Source: Lampris incognitus
Taxonomy: Eukaryota > Chordata > Actinopteri > Lampriformes > Lampridae
Assembly (NCBI RefSeq): GCF_029633865.1
Contig: NC_079213.1
Coordinates: 100,651,193-100,715,192 of the forward strand
Direction: 5' to 3'
Length of the DNA: 64,000 nt
Under the pieces are notes generated by a model. That model was given only the letters and a program-made list of their open reading frames with translations, was not told the origin of the DNA and made no database searches. Within the stretch, counting starts at the first letter, position 1; the number at the start of each line of letters is the position of its first letter. Positions 26,030 to 36,900 of this stretch are shown piece after piece. The translations under genes and the position numbers were made by a program.

Positions 26030-26200
26030 CCAACATAAACACAAATTCACCTTAGGGGGTTTGCAGCAACACAACATCCTGTCCTTAGACCCTCGCATCG
26101 GATAAGGAACAACTCCCTAAAAAAGACCTTTAACGGGGAGAAAAAATAGGAAGAAGCCTCAGGGACAGCAACAGAGGCGGGATCTCTCTCCCAAGATGGA
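26030..26200 (-). repeat. Dispersed repeat D (LINE tail-like)
   Basis: On the minus strand GAGATCCCGCCTCTGTTGCT leads into CTTTTTTAGGGAGTTGTTCC, related to repeat D at 9013 and 36725. It follows the decayed LINE below in the same orientation and may be its 3' end. Confidence 0.55.
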
Positions 26201-26339
26201 CAACATGCAATGGATTTTATGTATACACAACTGACATAACAAATAAATAAAATAAAAAGAAAACCAGATCTTCATCAACTCCCACTAAGCACACTATCAC
26301 CCCAAGTTCGGGAAAAAAGGCCATGTCTGTGTGGATGCT

Positions 26340-27705
26340 CTGCTCCCGTCGTAGGCCCTCATCATCTTCAGCTCTTCTCAGACAGTTTTTTATGTTGTAG
26401 CTTTAAAAGGTCTCTTGTGCAGCACGTAGACCTCATGTTGAGCAGCTGAGCTACCATCTTGGGGTTGTTGAGTCCCAATCCTGCTGCATCCACTATGTGC
26501 TGTAGGGTGATGTTCGTAGTGAGAACTAGTTTCTGGGAAAGTCCTGGAGAGCACCAGTAGTGGACAACCAGCCTGGCTCCATGAATCAGTGGCTCCTCCG
26601 GCAGCAGTAAGAGGAAGATCGCCCAGTGCAACACACTCATTAACCAAACTCGTCTTAAACATCATCAATGAGTTGCCATTTTACTTTCCGTACAAGTTTT
26701 CTCAGTCTAAAGATTTCCTGGTCAGTAAATATGTTTACCACCAAATCTCCTGTGATTTTCATAAAACATTTGACTAAGTCAACGAACAGCTGCAAGTCTG
26801 GAAAAATAATTTTCCAACTTGACCATCCTCAAACCGTTGGTGACGTAAAAACGTCCTGATTTTCAGGAAAGCATAGCTCCCTTCGATGTCCACCTGTGTA
26901 CAAGGAGTGGAAACTAACTCACAGTCACTTTCTTCTGTGTCCTCCTCAGATGAAGAGGATGGCTTTTTACCTTTTGAAACCCTCTTTGCTTTTAACGTTT
27001 CCTGTCTACCCTCTGTGGGCTTCCTTTTAAAAGACTTTTTTGATTTTATTTCATCATCCAATAGCATCTCTTCCTCTTCCCCAATTACAGAATGCCACTC
27101 TAATAGCAGTCTTTTGTATTTGCTTCTTCCGACCACAATTCAATTTGCTATACTCCCTGTACTCACTTTTCGTTTTCTTTTCTATTCTGTTCAACCTCCC
27201 CTACCTGCTCATCCTGGCCATCAACTTCCACCTGCTCAAGTTCTGTTACCTTCTCATTGTGATCAACTTTTTTAACCTGCCAACCTACACACCTCCCTCT
27301 CCTGCCTGCTCAGTCCGTCCGTTTTCCTTGTGTTCTCCAGCCTCGGTCTCTTTCTGTTTCACAACCTGGTCTATTTCTCCTGCCCCTCACTCCCCGGCCT
27401 CCTGTCTGCCCTGTGCCGACTCGGTAGCACCATCTTCAGTCGGAGATGTGCCGCTCGTGGCGGCATCGGGGGACATTGGTGGCCCTTGAGGATCAGACCT
27501 ACCCTCACTCCTTTCAGGACAAGACCTTATTAAATGTCCCTCTGACCCACAGCCAAAACATTTCATCATGCCGGATGTAACAAAGACAATGTAGTCAAAT
27601 TCATGGATCCTGAATTTAAGCTTCAGATCCAAATCCTCCGCATTATTTTTCAGAATCATGAAACCTTGCCTCCTATGGGACACATGTTTCAAGTGAGGAG
27701 ACTTG
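26340..27705 (-). pseudogene. Tx1/L1-like LINE: ORF1 3' part plus truncated remainder
   Basis: Minus strand. 27705 to about 27387 encodes the gag-like ORF1 segment with a CCHC knuckle CFGCGSEGHLIRSC (C-x2-C-x4-H-x4-C), the nucleic-acid-binding finger of LINE ORF1 proteins. 27136-26774 is an acidic/basic linker rich in Ser, Glu and Lys. 26668-26368 reads like the C-terminal end of an ORF2, so most of ORF2 (endonuclease and RT) is missing. Stops and frame changes occur throughout. The 5' part of the same ORF1 lies at 31613-31994, separated by the inserted Ty3/gypsy element. Confidence 0.7.
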
Positions 27706-27710
27706 CAACC

Positions 27711-27781
27711 TGTGGTGTATTGGAGTGCTCGATTGTGTTGGACTGTCACCACTACTGAGTTCTGTAATACACTGGTCGAGC
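27711..27781 (+). repeat. 5' LTR fragment of the Ty3/gypsy element
   Basis: Matches the first part of the 3' LTR (31390 onward), apart from a missing segment of about 12 bp after TATTGG. It ends at CTGGTCGAGC and continues directly into gag, so an internal deletion removed the rest of the LTR, the PBS and part of gag. Confidence 0.88.
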
Positions 27782-27784
27782 AGC

Positions 27785-30700
27785 AAGAGGCATGTAACAA
27801 CAACTCTCTGCCACAAGTGTGGAAGTAAACATGAGCCCCGTCAATGCCCAGCTTATGGTGCAGTGTGCCACAAATGTGGTAAGAACAATCATTTTTCCAA
27901 GGTGTGTAAATCAAGCACTGAAAAAAGCGGCAATTACAAGACAAAGACAGTGCATAATCTAGAAAGTGAAATTGATTCCTTATATATAGGCATGATTGGA
28001 AAATACAAAAACAAAGCAGCCCACCACGCTAAAGGCACTGTATGGTGTGAAACAGCCACGGTCAGAGGCGTAGCAATTAACTTCAAGTTGGACACAGGCG
28101 CCGATGCAAATGTGCTTCCTATGCGCGTATTCCGGCAGCTACCAGGTCCCGTTCAGTTACAGCCCACAAAGACTGTGCTGATTGCTTTTGGTGGTGCACG
28201 ACTACCCTCAGATGGTGTTGCATCTCTAGATTGCCGCACGTCTAAGCATACGGCTATATTGGACTTCCATGTGTCTAGCCGAGCTGGCAAGCCAATCCTG
28301 GGTGGAGATGTGTGTGAAGAGCTGCAGCTGGTGAGAAGAGTCGAGGTGCTTGCAGTGGAGTCCCCACAACCAGCAAAACCTCCGGCCACCAAAGAGGAGC
28401 TGCTGCAGAGGTATGTGGAGGTCTTCACAGGATTAGGCGAATTTCCTGGAGTTCCTCACATACACATTGACCCCAGCGTCACGCCTGTGATTCACGCGTG
28501 CAGGAACGTACCACTCTCCATCATGGACTCACTAAGAGAGACACTCACAGACTTGCAGAACAGGAAAGTCATAACTCCTGTCAATGAACCTATAGAATGG
28601 GTGAACAGTCTTGTTGCCACAAAGAAAAAAAAATGGTGCGCTAAGGGTATGTTTGGATCCTTGCAACCTGAATGAGGCAGTCAAGCGTCAACACTACTCC
28701 ATTCCTACACCGGAAGACGTGCGCAGCAGGCTAACAGGAAAATCCATCTTCTCCATCCTAGATGAAAAGGATGGATACTGGCAGATCAAGCTAGATGAGC
28801 CGTCGTCTAAGCTATGCACCTTCAACACGCCGTGGGGCTGGTTCCGCTTCCTCAGACTCCCATTCGGGATCAAATCGGCCAGCGAAGTGTTTCAACAAAA
28901 GAACTGTGAGACCTTCGGCGATATCCCAGGTGTGTACATTATAGCAGACGACATGATCATTGCAGCGTCATCAGATCGGGAACACGATGAAATCTTGCAG
29001 AAAGTAATGGAGAGAGCCAAGACCGCACATGTGAAATTTAACAGGGACAAGATCCAGTTTAAAGTTGATACTGTAAAGTACATGGGACACGTCATCACGG
29101 CAGCAGGACAGAGCTGACGACACAAAGATCAAAGCGATTGTCAACATGCCAACTCCGGAAGACAAACAAAGTCTCCAACGTCTGCTGGGAATGACAAAAT
29201 TCCTAGCGCAATACATACCAAACGCACCACAGCTCAGCGCTAAAGGCACTAAAGACCACCCTCACACAAGCCCCTGTGCTGAGATACTACGATCACAAGC
29301 AGCCTCTCACTCTACAAGCAGACTCCTCAAAGGATGGACTGGGAGCCTGTCTGATGCAGGACGACCGCCCAGTGTGCTATGCCTCACGAGCGCTCACCGA
29401 CACAGAAAAGAGGTACGCACAGATAGAGAAAGAGTTGCTCGCTATAGTGTTTGCTGCTAAGAGATTCCACCAGTATGTCTACGGCAGACCAGTAACTGTC
29501 CAGTCCGATCATAAGCCTCTGGAGGTCATCATGCGCAAGCCGCTGAGCAAAGCACCTGCGCGACTGCAAGGTATGCTTTTACAACTGCAGAGGTATGATC
29601 TGAGTGTAACATACACACCAGGCAAGCACATGTACATTGCCGATACACTCTCACGCGCTACAGCTAGCAGAGAAGGTGACCATATTGATGAAAACCCTTG
29701 TGATGAGAGAGTTGTGTATGCCTTGGATGCCTTGAGCGAGGAAACACTCAGCCAATTAAAGAAAGCAACGGCAGCAGATAGCGTGCTGCAAGCTGTGTGT
29801 GAGAAACACAAGAAAGGCTGGCCCATGAAAAAGAAAAGTTTGGACAGAAAACTACACGCCTACTGGGCAGTAAAGGACATTATAAGCATGGAAGATGACA
29901 TTGTCTTGGTCGGAGACAAAATCATCATACCCCAGAGCTTCAGGAGCACGATTTTGGAGAAGCTGCATCTTGCACACCAAGGAGTGCAGCACACAAAAGC
30001 CAGAGCAAGAAAGTCTCTCTACTGGCCTGGCATGGCACGAGATATAGAGGCAATGGTGGAAAAGTGCGTGCAATGCCAGCAGCTACAGCCCAAACAGCAG
30101 GCTGAGCCACTTATGCCGCATCAGGTCCCAGAACTGCCATGGATGAAAGTCGGAGCTGACATCTTCGAGCTACACGGTCAGTCATACCTGTTGTTAGTTG
30201 ATTACCTAACCAAATATCCTGAAGTGCTCAACATATCTGACAAAACAGCATACACAGTAATCCAGAAGATGAAGTCTGTGTTTGCCAGACACGGGATTCC
30301 TAGGGAGATAGTGAGTGACCATGTCCCATTTGCCAGCTATGAGATGAAGTCATTTGCAGCTTCATGGGAGTTCAAGCTCACACACTCCAGCCCAGGTTTT
30401 CCCTCTTCAAATGGCATGGCTGAGAGAGCCATAAAGACAGTGAAACCTGCGCTGAAGAAGGCAATGCAGACCGGCACTGACCCACATCTGGTGCTGCTGT
30501 CACTGAGGAACACACCGGTGACAGGACTGGACGTATCACCTGCACAAATGTTGATGGGGAGAGTTCTACGAAGCACACTTCCATGCTCCAGTGCTGTGCT
30601 GACACAATCAGTCCCACAGCACATTCACAGCAAAATCCGGAACCTGCAGTTCCGCCAAAAACAACGTTACGACCAGTGTGCAAAGCCCCTGCCAGTGTTG

Positions 30701-31075
30701 ACCCCAGGAGACACCGTACACATGCAAACACGGCGCGGCTGGGAGCCTGCCGTTGTCATCCGACAGCGAGATGAACCACGGTCCTACACTGTGCAGACAC
30801 CGGCTGAGAGGATGCAAAGAAGGAACAGGCGACATCTGAGGAAGATACATCCGAGCCTATTCAGAGACACGGACAGTGATGAACATTTTGACTCAGAGGT
30901 ACAACCCTCACCCTCACAAGCGCCGGTGCCAGTCGACTCACCACCACATGACCTGCCACCACACGACCCTCCTCCGGTGACTACAGGCAGTACACCCACA
31001 TGCTACACAAAGTGCGGCAGAGCAGTTAGGCGCCCTGCCAGATACAATGACTCACCTCAGGGTTCTTTTGTGTGA
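27785..31075 (+). pseudogene. Ty3/gypsy gag(C-term)-pol, multiply broken
   Basis: In order: two zinc knuckles (CHKCGSKHEPRQC and CHKCGKNNHFSKVC); aspartic protease with LDTGADANVL near 28090; RT with the ADD catalytic box (ADDM, about 28950); RNase H with QADSSKDGLG and EKELLAIVFA; integrase with an HH-CC finger (CVQC near 30069) and DDE residues (ADIFE, SDHVPF, MAERA). Breaks: a frame change at the A-run near 28624-28632, a +1 shift and stop near 29112-29117, and a missing segment with another frame change around 29225-29270. The conserved block after the second integrase Asp is altered and one residue short. The last 599-codon frame (29276-31075) is intact, but the element cannot be autonomous. 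Confidence 0.9.
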
Positions 31076-31389
31076 TCATTCAAGTGTTTATTAAGAAAAA
31101 GAAAAAAAGAAGGTGAAACAAAGAGTACAAGGTGTGTTTAACCTGAAATGTTGCAAGATTGCTGAATGTTCAAAATGTTTACATGCTAACCACCAGAATG
31201 TGAAAAGGAAATGGTTTATGTTGTTTAATGAGAGTCATCTGTCATTTAAAAAACATGCTTTAGTAATCATTGAAGTATGCAAGTAGAAAAGACTTGTTCA
31301 GTGTTAATGCCATAGTGTTAATGGTTCGGTAAAGGGTCTACTGTTGAAGTAACTGATGAGTAGGCCACATCTCAGTTGGAAAAGAGGGA
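31076..31389 (+). other. 3' untranslated part of the Ty3/gypsy element
   Basis: A-rich noncoding sequence ending in a purine tract (AAAAGAGGGA) immediately before the 3' LTR, as expected for the polypurine tract. Confidence 0.75.
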
Positions 31390-31612
31390 TGTGGTGTATT
31401 GGATCGAGCACTCGGTGCTCGATTGTGTTGGACTGTCACCACTACTGAGTTCTGTACTACACTGGTCGAGCCTAGTAGTGTGTGATGTCTCCGTCAGTAA
31501 AGATCAGACTTGTGCCGCATCCTCGTCTCCGTGTACTTATATATATTAGAGATTAAGTTAGTAACCCACGAATAGTAACACTACAATAGTGTACATAAGA
31601 GAAGTCACAACA
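31390..31612 (+). repeat. 3' LTR of the Ty3/gypsy element (223 bp)
   Basis: Begins TGTGGTG and ends CACAACA, giving inverted ends. Its first part matches 27711-27781. The target duplication CAACC follows directly. Confidence 0.88.
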
Positions 31613-31994
31613 CAACCCGAAGAGACCATTTTTATTGGGGAAACTAGCTGTCCGTATCTTGCAAGCTCCTTCTCCAAAGCTGCATTTCTCATGAATGGGG
31701 CAGCATTAGAAATGGTGATTCTCATGGCAGGATTAACCAGGGGCAGAACGGGAGTCAACGTGTTCTTAATCACCGCACCGCTGTCCACCACCTGCTTGGC
31801 TTTATCAACACTATTGATAAACATGACTACAGCACTGTTCATTCTGGATGTTGATTTTATGCTTCCATGTCCCACATGTTCACCACCGCGAGGCAGCACT
31901 CCTCCACTGAGCATTCGACCACCGGAGCCACTTTAATCGCACGCCGGCGTATCAACTTTTCAAACACCGTTCTTGCACCTCCCACAACGGCCAT
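31613..31994 (-). pseudogene. Tx1/L1-like LINE ORF1, 5' part
   Basis: Minus strand. A likely ATG lies at 31994-31992, with a frame change near 31900. It then reads through SRMNSAVVMFINSVDKAKQV and ELARYGQLVSPIK, an RRM-like segment typical of fish Tx1-like LINE ORF1. The reading stops at the Ty3/gypsy boundary and resumes at 27705 with SPHLKHV. Confidence 0.72.
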
Positions 31995-32071
31995 ATTGCT
32001 CTGCTAAGGGTGGTAGCACCACTACCGGAAATAAAACAACTCCACTTAGACCTGTCACCGAAAAAACCTAA

Positions 32072-32548
32072 CTAAAAGACAACAGAAAAAAAAGCACATG
32101 AAAAGGACAAGACGGATAGAAAAAAAGATCGTTGTGGATACTCGTTTATACCAAAGCAACACGCTGCTACGCCGCGCTCACTCGCACTTCCACTCCGCTC
32201 CGAGAGAGGGCGAGAGAGAGGGCGAGAGAATGTTGGTGTGTGTTTTTGAGTGTTTGTGACAGTGTGACTGTGTGTAGGAGAATGTGTGTGTTGAAATGTG
32301 ACAGTGAGTGAATGAGTGTGAGTGAGTGACAGTGAGTAAGTGAATGAGTGACAGTGTGTGTGTGGATGTGAGAGAGTGCGTGAGTGAGTGTGTGTGTTTG
32401 AGTGAGTCAGTGAGTGTGGATGGGGTGGGGGTGGGAGGTTACAGATCATACCTTTTTTCAAGCCCGAGTTTCTGATCTGATCAACAACAACAAACAGGTG
32501 CCCGTGCAGCAGGCAGTGCAATAATCCCATTAATTTCCTGTACACCAC
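32072..32548. repeat. Degenerate GTGA/GTGT low-complexity region
   Basis: Irregular GTGAGT and GTGTGT repeats. The 158-codon minus frame is repeat-coded. It follows the 5' side of the LINE. Confidence 0.75.
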
Positions 32549-32662
32549 TGCTGTTCTAGCCTCTTCAGGCAGCGCACCAGGTAATTACTGCACCTCTGCT
32601 CCGACTGATGAGGACTGTGCTGCACGCTGCAGCCCAACAATAGCTACAGCCCAGGGCTACAC

Positions 32663-32699
32663 GCTAGCTGTGGAGAGGCTACACCTCTCCACAGCTAGC
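32663..32699. repeat. Perfect 16-bp inverted repeat, 5-nt loop
   Basis: GCTAGCTGTGGAGAGG, then CTACA, then the exact inverse complement. It would extrude as a strong short hairpin. Confidence 0.95.
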
Positions 32700-32991
32700 A
32701 TGACTGCTCCGTGGGGCAGGGGGTTGATGATGTGTGTGTGTAAGGTGTGTTTGTTTTGTGCATGAGTGTGTGTGCATGTAGCGTAGAGTTTGTGTGTGTG
32801 TGTGTGTTTGCAGTGTTTGATTCTGCTCTCATTTAATTTCCCCCTGTGTTTTTCCTCTAAAAGCAGAGTCTCCATTGTTTTGTCTATGTAGGATGTAAGT
32901 CACCATTTTAATTAACTTCCCAACCAAGAAATGCCTGCAACACCATTTTCACTGCTTATTAAAATGAAAGGGACGGACAGCACAGAAAGGG

Positions 32992-33136
<145 letters not shown>

Positions 33137-33169
33137 CACACACAGAGAGAGACAGAGAGAGAGTGAGCG

Positions 33170-33660
33170 AGAGAGAGACTCATACTACCAGTCGGTCAAA
33201 CGAGAGGGAATCTGCAACAGGTGGAAACTCAAAATAAAAGAGGAAGAAGACCCTGATAGTGTCTTAATAACAGTCAACATATATAAGAACGTGACTGTTA
33301 TGGTGCAGGGTGATATCAGATATTTTGAGAAAGACTTCCAGTCTATAAAAGAGAGAGCACAGAGAGGCAAGACAACTCCCAATCAAACACCCTTCCCTGA
33401 GACAGACACAACCAACACTGCCTCTATGCCTTCCATCCAGGAGAGTAAAGTCAGCACCTCTCTTCCCAGTTGCACCAAGATGGTGGAACCACCTGAAAGA
33501 GAGCATGATGCCCTCTCCTACTCAGATCAAACCCAGATCCTCCGTACCATGGCCCTCCTGAAGGAACAGTTCACTCAGCTGGAGGTTGAACTGGTGGAAC
33601 TCAGGGAACAGGTGAACAAACAACAGCCTGGTAGTCTAGAGGAGCTCCTAGCCAGCAAGA
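33170..33660 (+). pseudogene. Retroelement ORF1-like fragment with coiled coil
   Basis: Between two GA runs an open frame continues with non-repetitive protein. It has a compact segment including VLITVNIYKNVTVMVQGD, then a Pro/Thr-rich linker, then a heptad-like helix (LKEQFTQLEVELVELREQV) that looks like a coiled coil. I associate this arrangement with ORF1 proteins of some fish retroelements, but the family is not certain. No RT or endonuclease follows. Both ends are eaten by GA repeats. Confidence 0.4.
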
Positions 33661-33684
33661 CGAGAGCGAGCAAGCGAGAGAGCG

Positions 33685-33687
<3 letters not shown>

Positions 33688-33763
<76 letters not shown>
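33688..33763. repeat. (GA)n microsatellite
   Basis: Pure GA run closing the 3' side of the ORF1-like fragment. Confidence 0.95.
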
Positions 33764-33765
<2 letters not shown>

Positions 33766-34579
33766 CCAGAGCAGCACCTCTCTGGTTTAGAAATTAATTG
33801 ATGTACATGAGCTACGATGAGGCAGCAGGATCTGAGACAATACTTCACAGAGGGACCAACAGTGTCATGGTGGACGGACACGGGGACGAAGACGAGCGGT
33901 GCTCTGAGGGGAGAGAGGAGCGAGGGAGATTAGCAAAGATGAAGCTGATATGCTTCAATTACTGTTTTGCAATACAGCCGAAATGAAATAGTAAAACCTC
34001 CCCAGCCCAACCCAAACTCATATACTCATATCATATCATAGAAGAGTAATCCCTCTCTCTCTTTCTCGAATTTTGAATTCAAATTCTCTCTCTCTCTCCC
34101 CTCTTTTCTCTTTTTGCACTCTGGAATGAAGCCATCCGCTCAAAATAGTATCACCCATGTAAGGCGAATGAGCCAGAGCTCTCGCTCTCTCTCTTTGCTC
34201 ATCTCAGTGTTTCCTCTCCCTGTATCTCCCTCTCTCTCAGCACTTACAGCCAACAACCCACGTATCGTATGTTGACCAAATGCTTAGGCCCTGAACCTCA
34301 ACCTCTGTTGAGACGGCGAGTCCTGCAGAAGCATGTGAGGCTGACACCCCACGCAGGGGTTTGTTTCCCACACACAGCTTCCTTATTCAACGTTGTCATT
34401 CACAAAGCCATTTTTTCTCTCTCTCTCCAGGCTTCAGAAGTGGCTTTCCTTCTCGTAAGAGTTGTGAAAGCACATGTTCCGTTGAAAAATCATCCACTCC
34501 ATGTTTATTTGATATGTTGTTGTATTTGGTTGTGATAGAGTTCATAACTCAAAATATGTAAGTGTCAGTGACACACACA
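33764..34579. other. Noncoding, nothing recognised
   Basis: CT-rich tracts and unique sequence. Short frames without domains. Confidence 0.4.
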
Positions 34580-35015
34580 TGGTGGTCAGTTGGGGTCAAG
34601 TATGACTGCCCTCCCTCTGGGTCCTCAGGTGGGCATAGAGGCCGATCCTGGAGCCGCATAATGGAGGGATGCCTGCATGTGACAGCATTTTTCATGGACA
34701 GGCTGATGCGCTTCTAGCCACCACACTGTCCTTGGCAGAGTCCAATGGCATGGAGAACCAAGATGATTAAGGACCACCCTCTGTTGCAGCCTTCATCTGC
34801 CCTCACTGCTGTTGTGACCTGGAGACATTTTCCACCAGTTCCGCTGTTGAGGTCTTTATTGGATTGCGCTTGGTCTGGAACCTCCCCCTTGACCTAGCCA
34901 CCTTGGGTGATCCTACCAGGAGCCAAGCTCTGGACGACATAGCTGTTGGGATCACTGATACATGCAAGCTTCTCCACCACGACAAGGTGGCGATCCAGGA
35001 GAAGACACACACTCA

Positions 35016-35063
<48 letters not shown>

Positions 35064-36720
35064 TCACTACTGTCCCTGACCTCTACGTGACACTGAAGAG
35101 GTTTGTCAGCCAAGACAGACCAACAATGTCCAGAGCCTTCAGCATCTAGCATCTCAGGGCAAATCTCATCCACACCCGACGCCTTGCCACAGAGGAGCTT
35201 CTTAACTACATCAGAGACCTCTGCCACGGATATGGGTAGGGCTTCCCCCGAGTCTTCAGACTCTACCTCTTCCACTGAGGACGTGTTAGCCAGGTTCAGG
35301 AGCTACTCAAAGTTCAAAGTGTTCTTTCCACCGCCCGACAACATATCCCGTCCGGGTCAGCGGTTCCCCTCCCCGGCTAAACACAGCCTGAGTCAAGCCC
35401 TGCTTCCCCTTCCTGCATCGCTGGATGGTTTGCCAGAACTTCCTTGAGGCCAACTGAAAGTCCTCCTAAATAGCCTCGCCGACTCCTCCCACACCCAAGT
35501 CTTTGCTTCCGTGACTGCTGAAGCCGCAGCCCTTCTGGCCTCCCGGTACCTGTCTGCTGCTTCAGGAGACCCCAGGGCCAACCAAGTCCAAAAGGCTTCC
35601 TTCTTCAGCCTGATGGCTTCCCTCACTGCCGGTGTCCACCAGCGGGTTCTTAGGTTGCCACCTCGACAGGCACTGATGGACCTTTTGACCACAGCTCATA
35701 CCTGCCACAACTGCAATAGAGCTTTTGAACATGGCCCATTCAGACTCCATGTCCCCAGCCTCCCTTGGTATGCATGAGAACTTCTTCCGAAGGTGGGAGT
35801 TGAAGACCTCACAGACAGGGGCCTCCACCAGACGTTCCCAGTTCACCCTCACTACACGTTTGGGTTTGCCAGGTCTGTCCAGCAGCCTTCCCCGCCATCT
35901 GATCCAACTCACCACCAGGTGGTCATCAGCTGACAGCTCTGATACTCTCTTCACCTGAGTGTCCAAAACATACGGCCGCAGATCTGATGATACGACCACA
36001 AAGTCTATCATCGATCTTCGGCCTAAGGTGTTCTGGTATCAAGTACACTTATGAACTACCTTATGTTCGAACATGGTGTTTGTTATGGCCAATCCATGAC
36101 TCGCACAGAAGTCCAATAACAAGGCACCGCTTGGGTTCTGATCGGAGAGGCCATTCCTCCCAATCACACCCCTCCAGGTTTCTCCATCATTGCCCACGTG
36201 AGCATTGAAGTCCCCCAGCAAAACTATAGAGTCCCCAGGCGGAACCCTGAGACACCAACCAAAGACCCCAAGAAGGCCGGATACTTCAAACTGCTATTCG
36301 GTGCATAAGCACACACAACAGTCAGAGCCTTCCCCCCAGTGACTCGCAGTCGTATAGAGGTGACCCTCTCATTCCCCGGGGAGAACTCCAACATGGCGGC
36401 ATTCAACCGGGGACTTGTGAGTATCCACACACCCACCCGGCGCCTGTAACCTTGGCCAACTCCAGAAAAGTAAAGAGTCCAGCTCCTCTCCAGGAATTTG
36501 GTACCAGAACCTATGCTGTGTGTGGAGGTGAGCCCAAATAGATCTAGTTTGTACCGCTCCACATCCTGCACCAGCTCAGGCTCCTTCCCTGCCATAGAGG
36601 TGACATTCCACGTCCCAGTCGATACCAGAAGTCGGCATGCCCTGGTCCCCGCCTTTGCCTGCCGCCCCGCCTGCATTGCACCCTACCCCAATGCTCATCC
36701 CCACGGGTGGGTCCATGGGG
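34580..36720 (-). pseudogene. Rearranged non-LTR retrotransposon (APE endonuclease plus start of RT)
   Basis: Minus strand from about 36700 downward. Endonuclease motifs appear in order: [56 protein letters not shown] and SADDHLVVSW, the AP-endonuclease fold of LINEs. A linker with TRWWTPAVREAIRLKKEAF follows, then the RT entry motif SGVDEI near 35160. The RT stops there, replaced by a CACG/CA repeat (about 35007-35063). Beyond that, 34580-35010 resembles a LINE 5' leader (GGTGGAGAAGCTTGCATG on the minus strand), which should lie before the endonuclease. Several frame breaks. The copy is dead. Confidence 0.75.
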
Positions 36721-36724
36721 TGAA

Positions 36725-36900
36725 GTATATTTGTATAGCCCAAAATCACAAAGTAGTCTTGAAGGGCTTTACAATCGAGTTGAGGGTGTAAAGATAAGAA
36801 AAACTTTATCAGGAAATAAATGGGAGAAACCTCAGGGAGAGCAAAGGAGAAGCGATTTTTCTTCTAGGATGGACAGACATGCAATAAATGTGGAATAAAC
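36725..36900 (+). repeat. Dispersed repeat D
   Basis: ATTTGTATAGCCCAAAATCAC and AGGGCTTTACAATC, then GAGAAACCTCAGGGAGAGCA. Related to 9013 and 26030. Confidence 0.6.

Larger units (their letters stand above)
27711..31612 (+). mobile_element. Degenerate Ty3/gypsy retrotransposon inserted in a LINE
   Basis: Starts TGTGGTGTATTGG and ends CACAACA, flanked by an exact 5-bp duplication CAACC (27706-27710 and 31613-31617). Removing it restores continuity of the host LINE ORF1 reading. The 5' LTR is cut after about 71 bp, and the PBS and the N-terminal part of gag are missing. The 3' LTR is complete. The single pol order PR-RT-RH-IN is that of Ty3/gypsy. The sequence style resembles fish genes annotated as K02A2.6-like. 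Confidence 0.9.
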
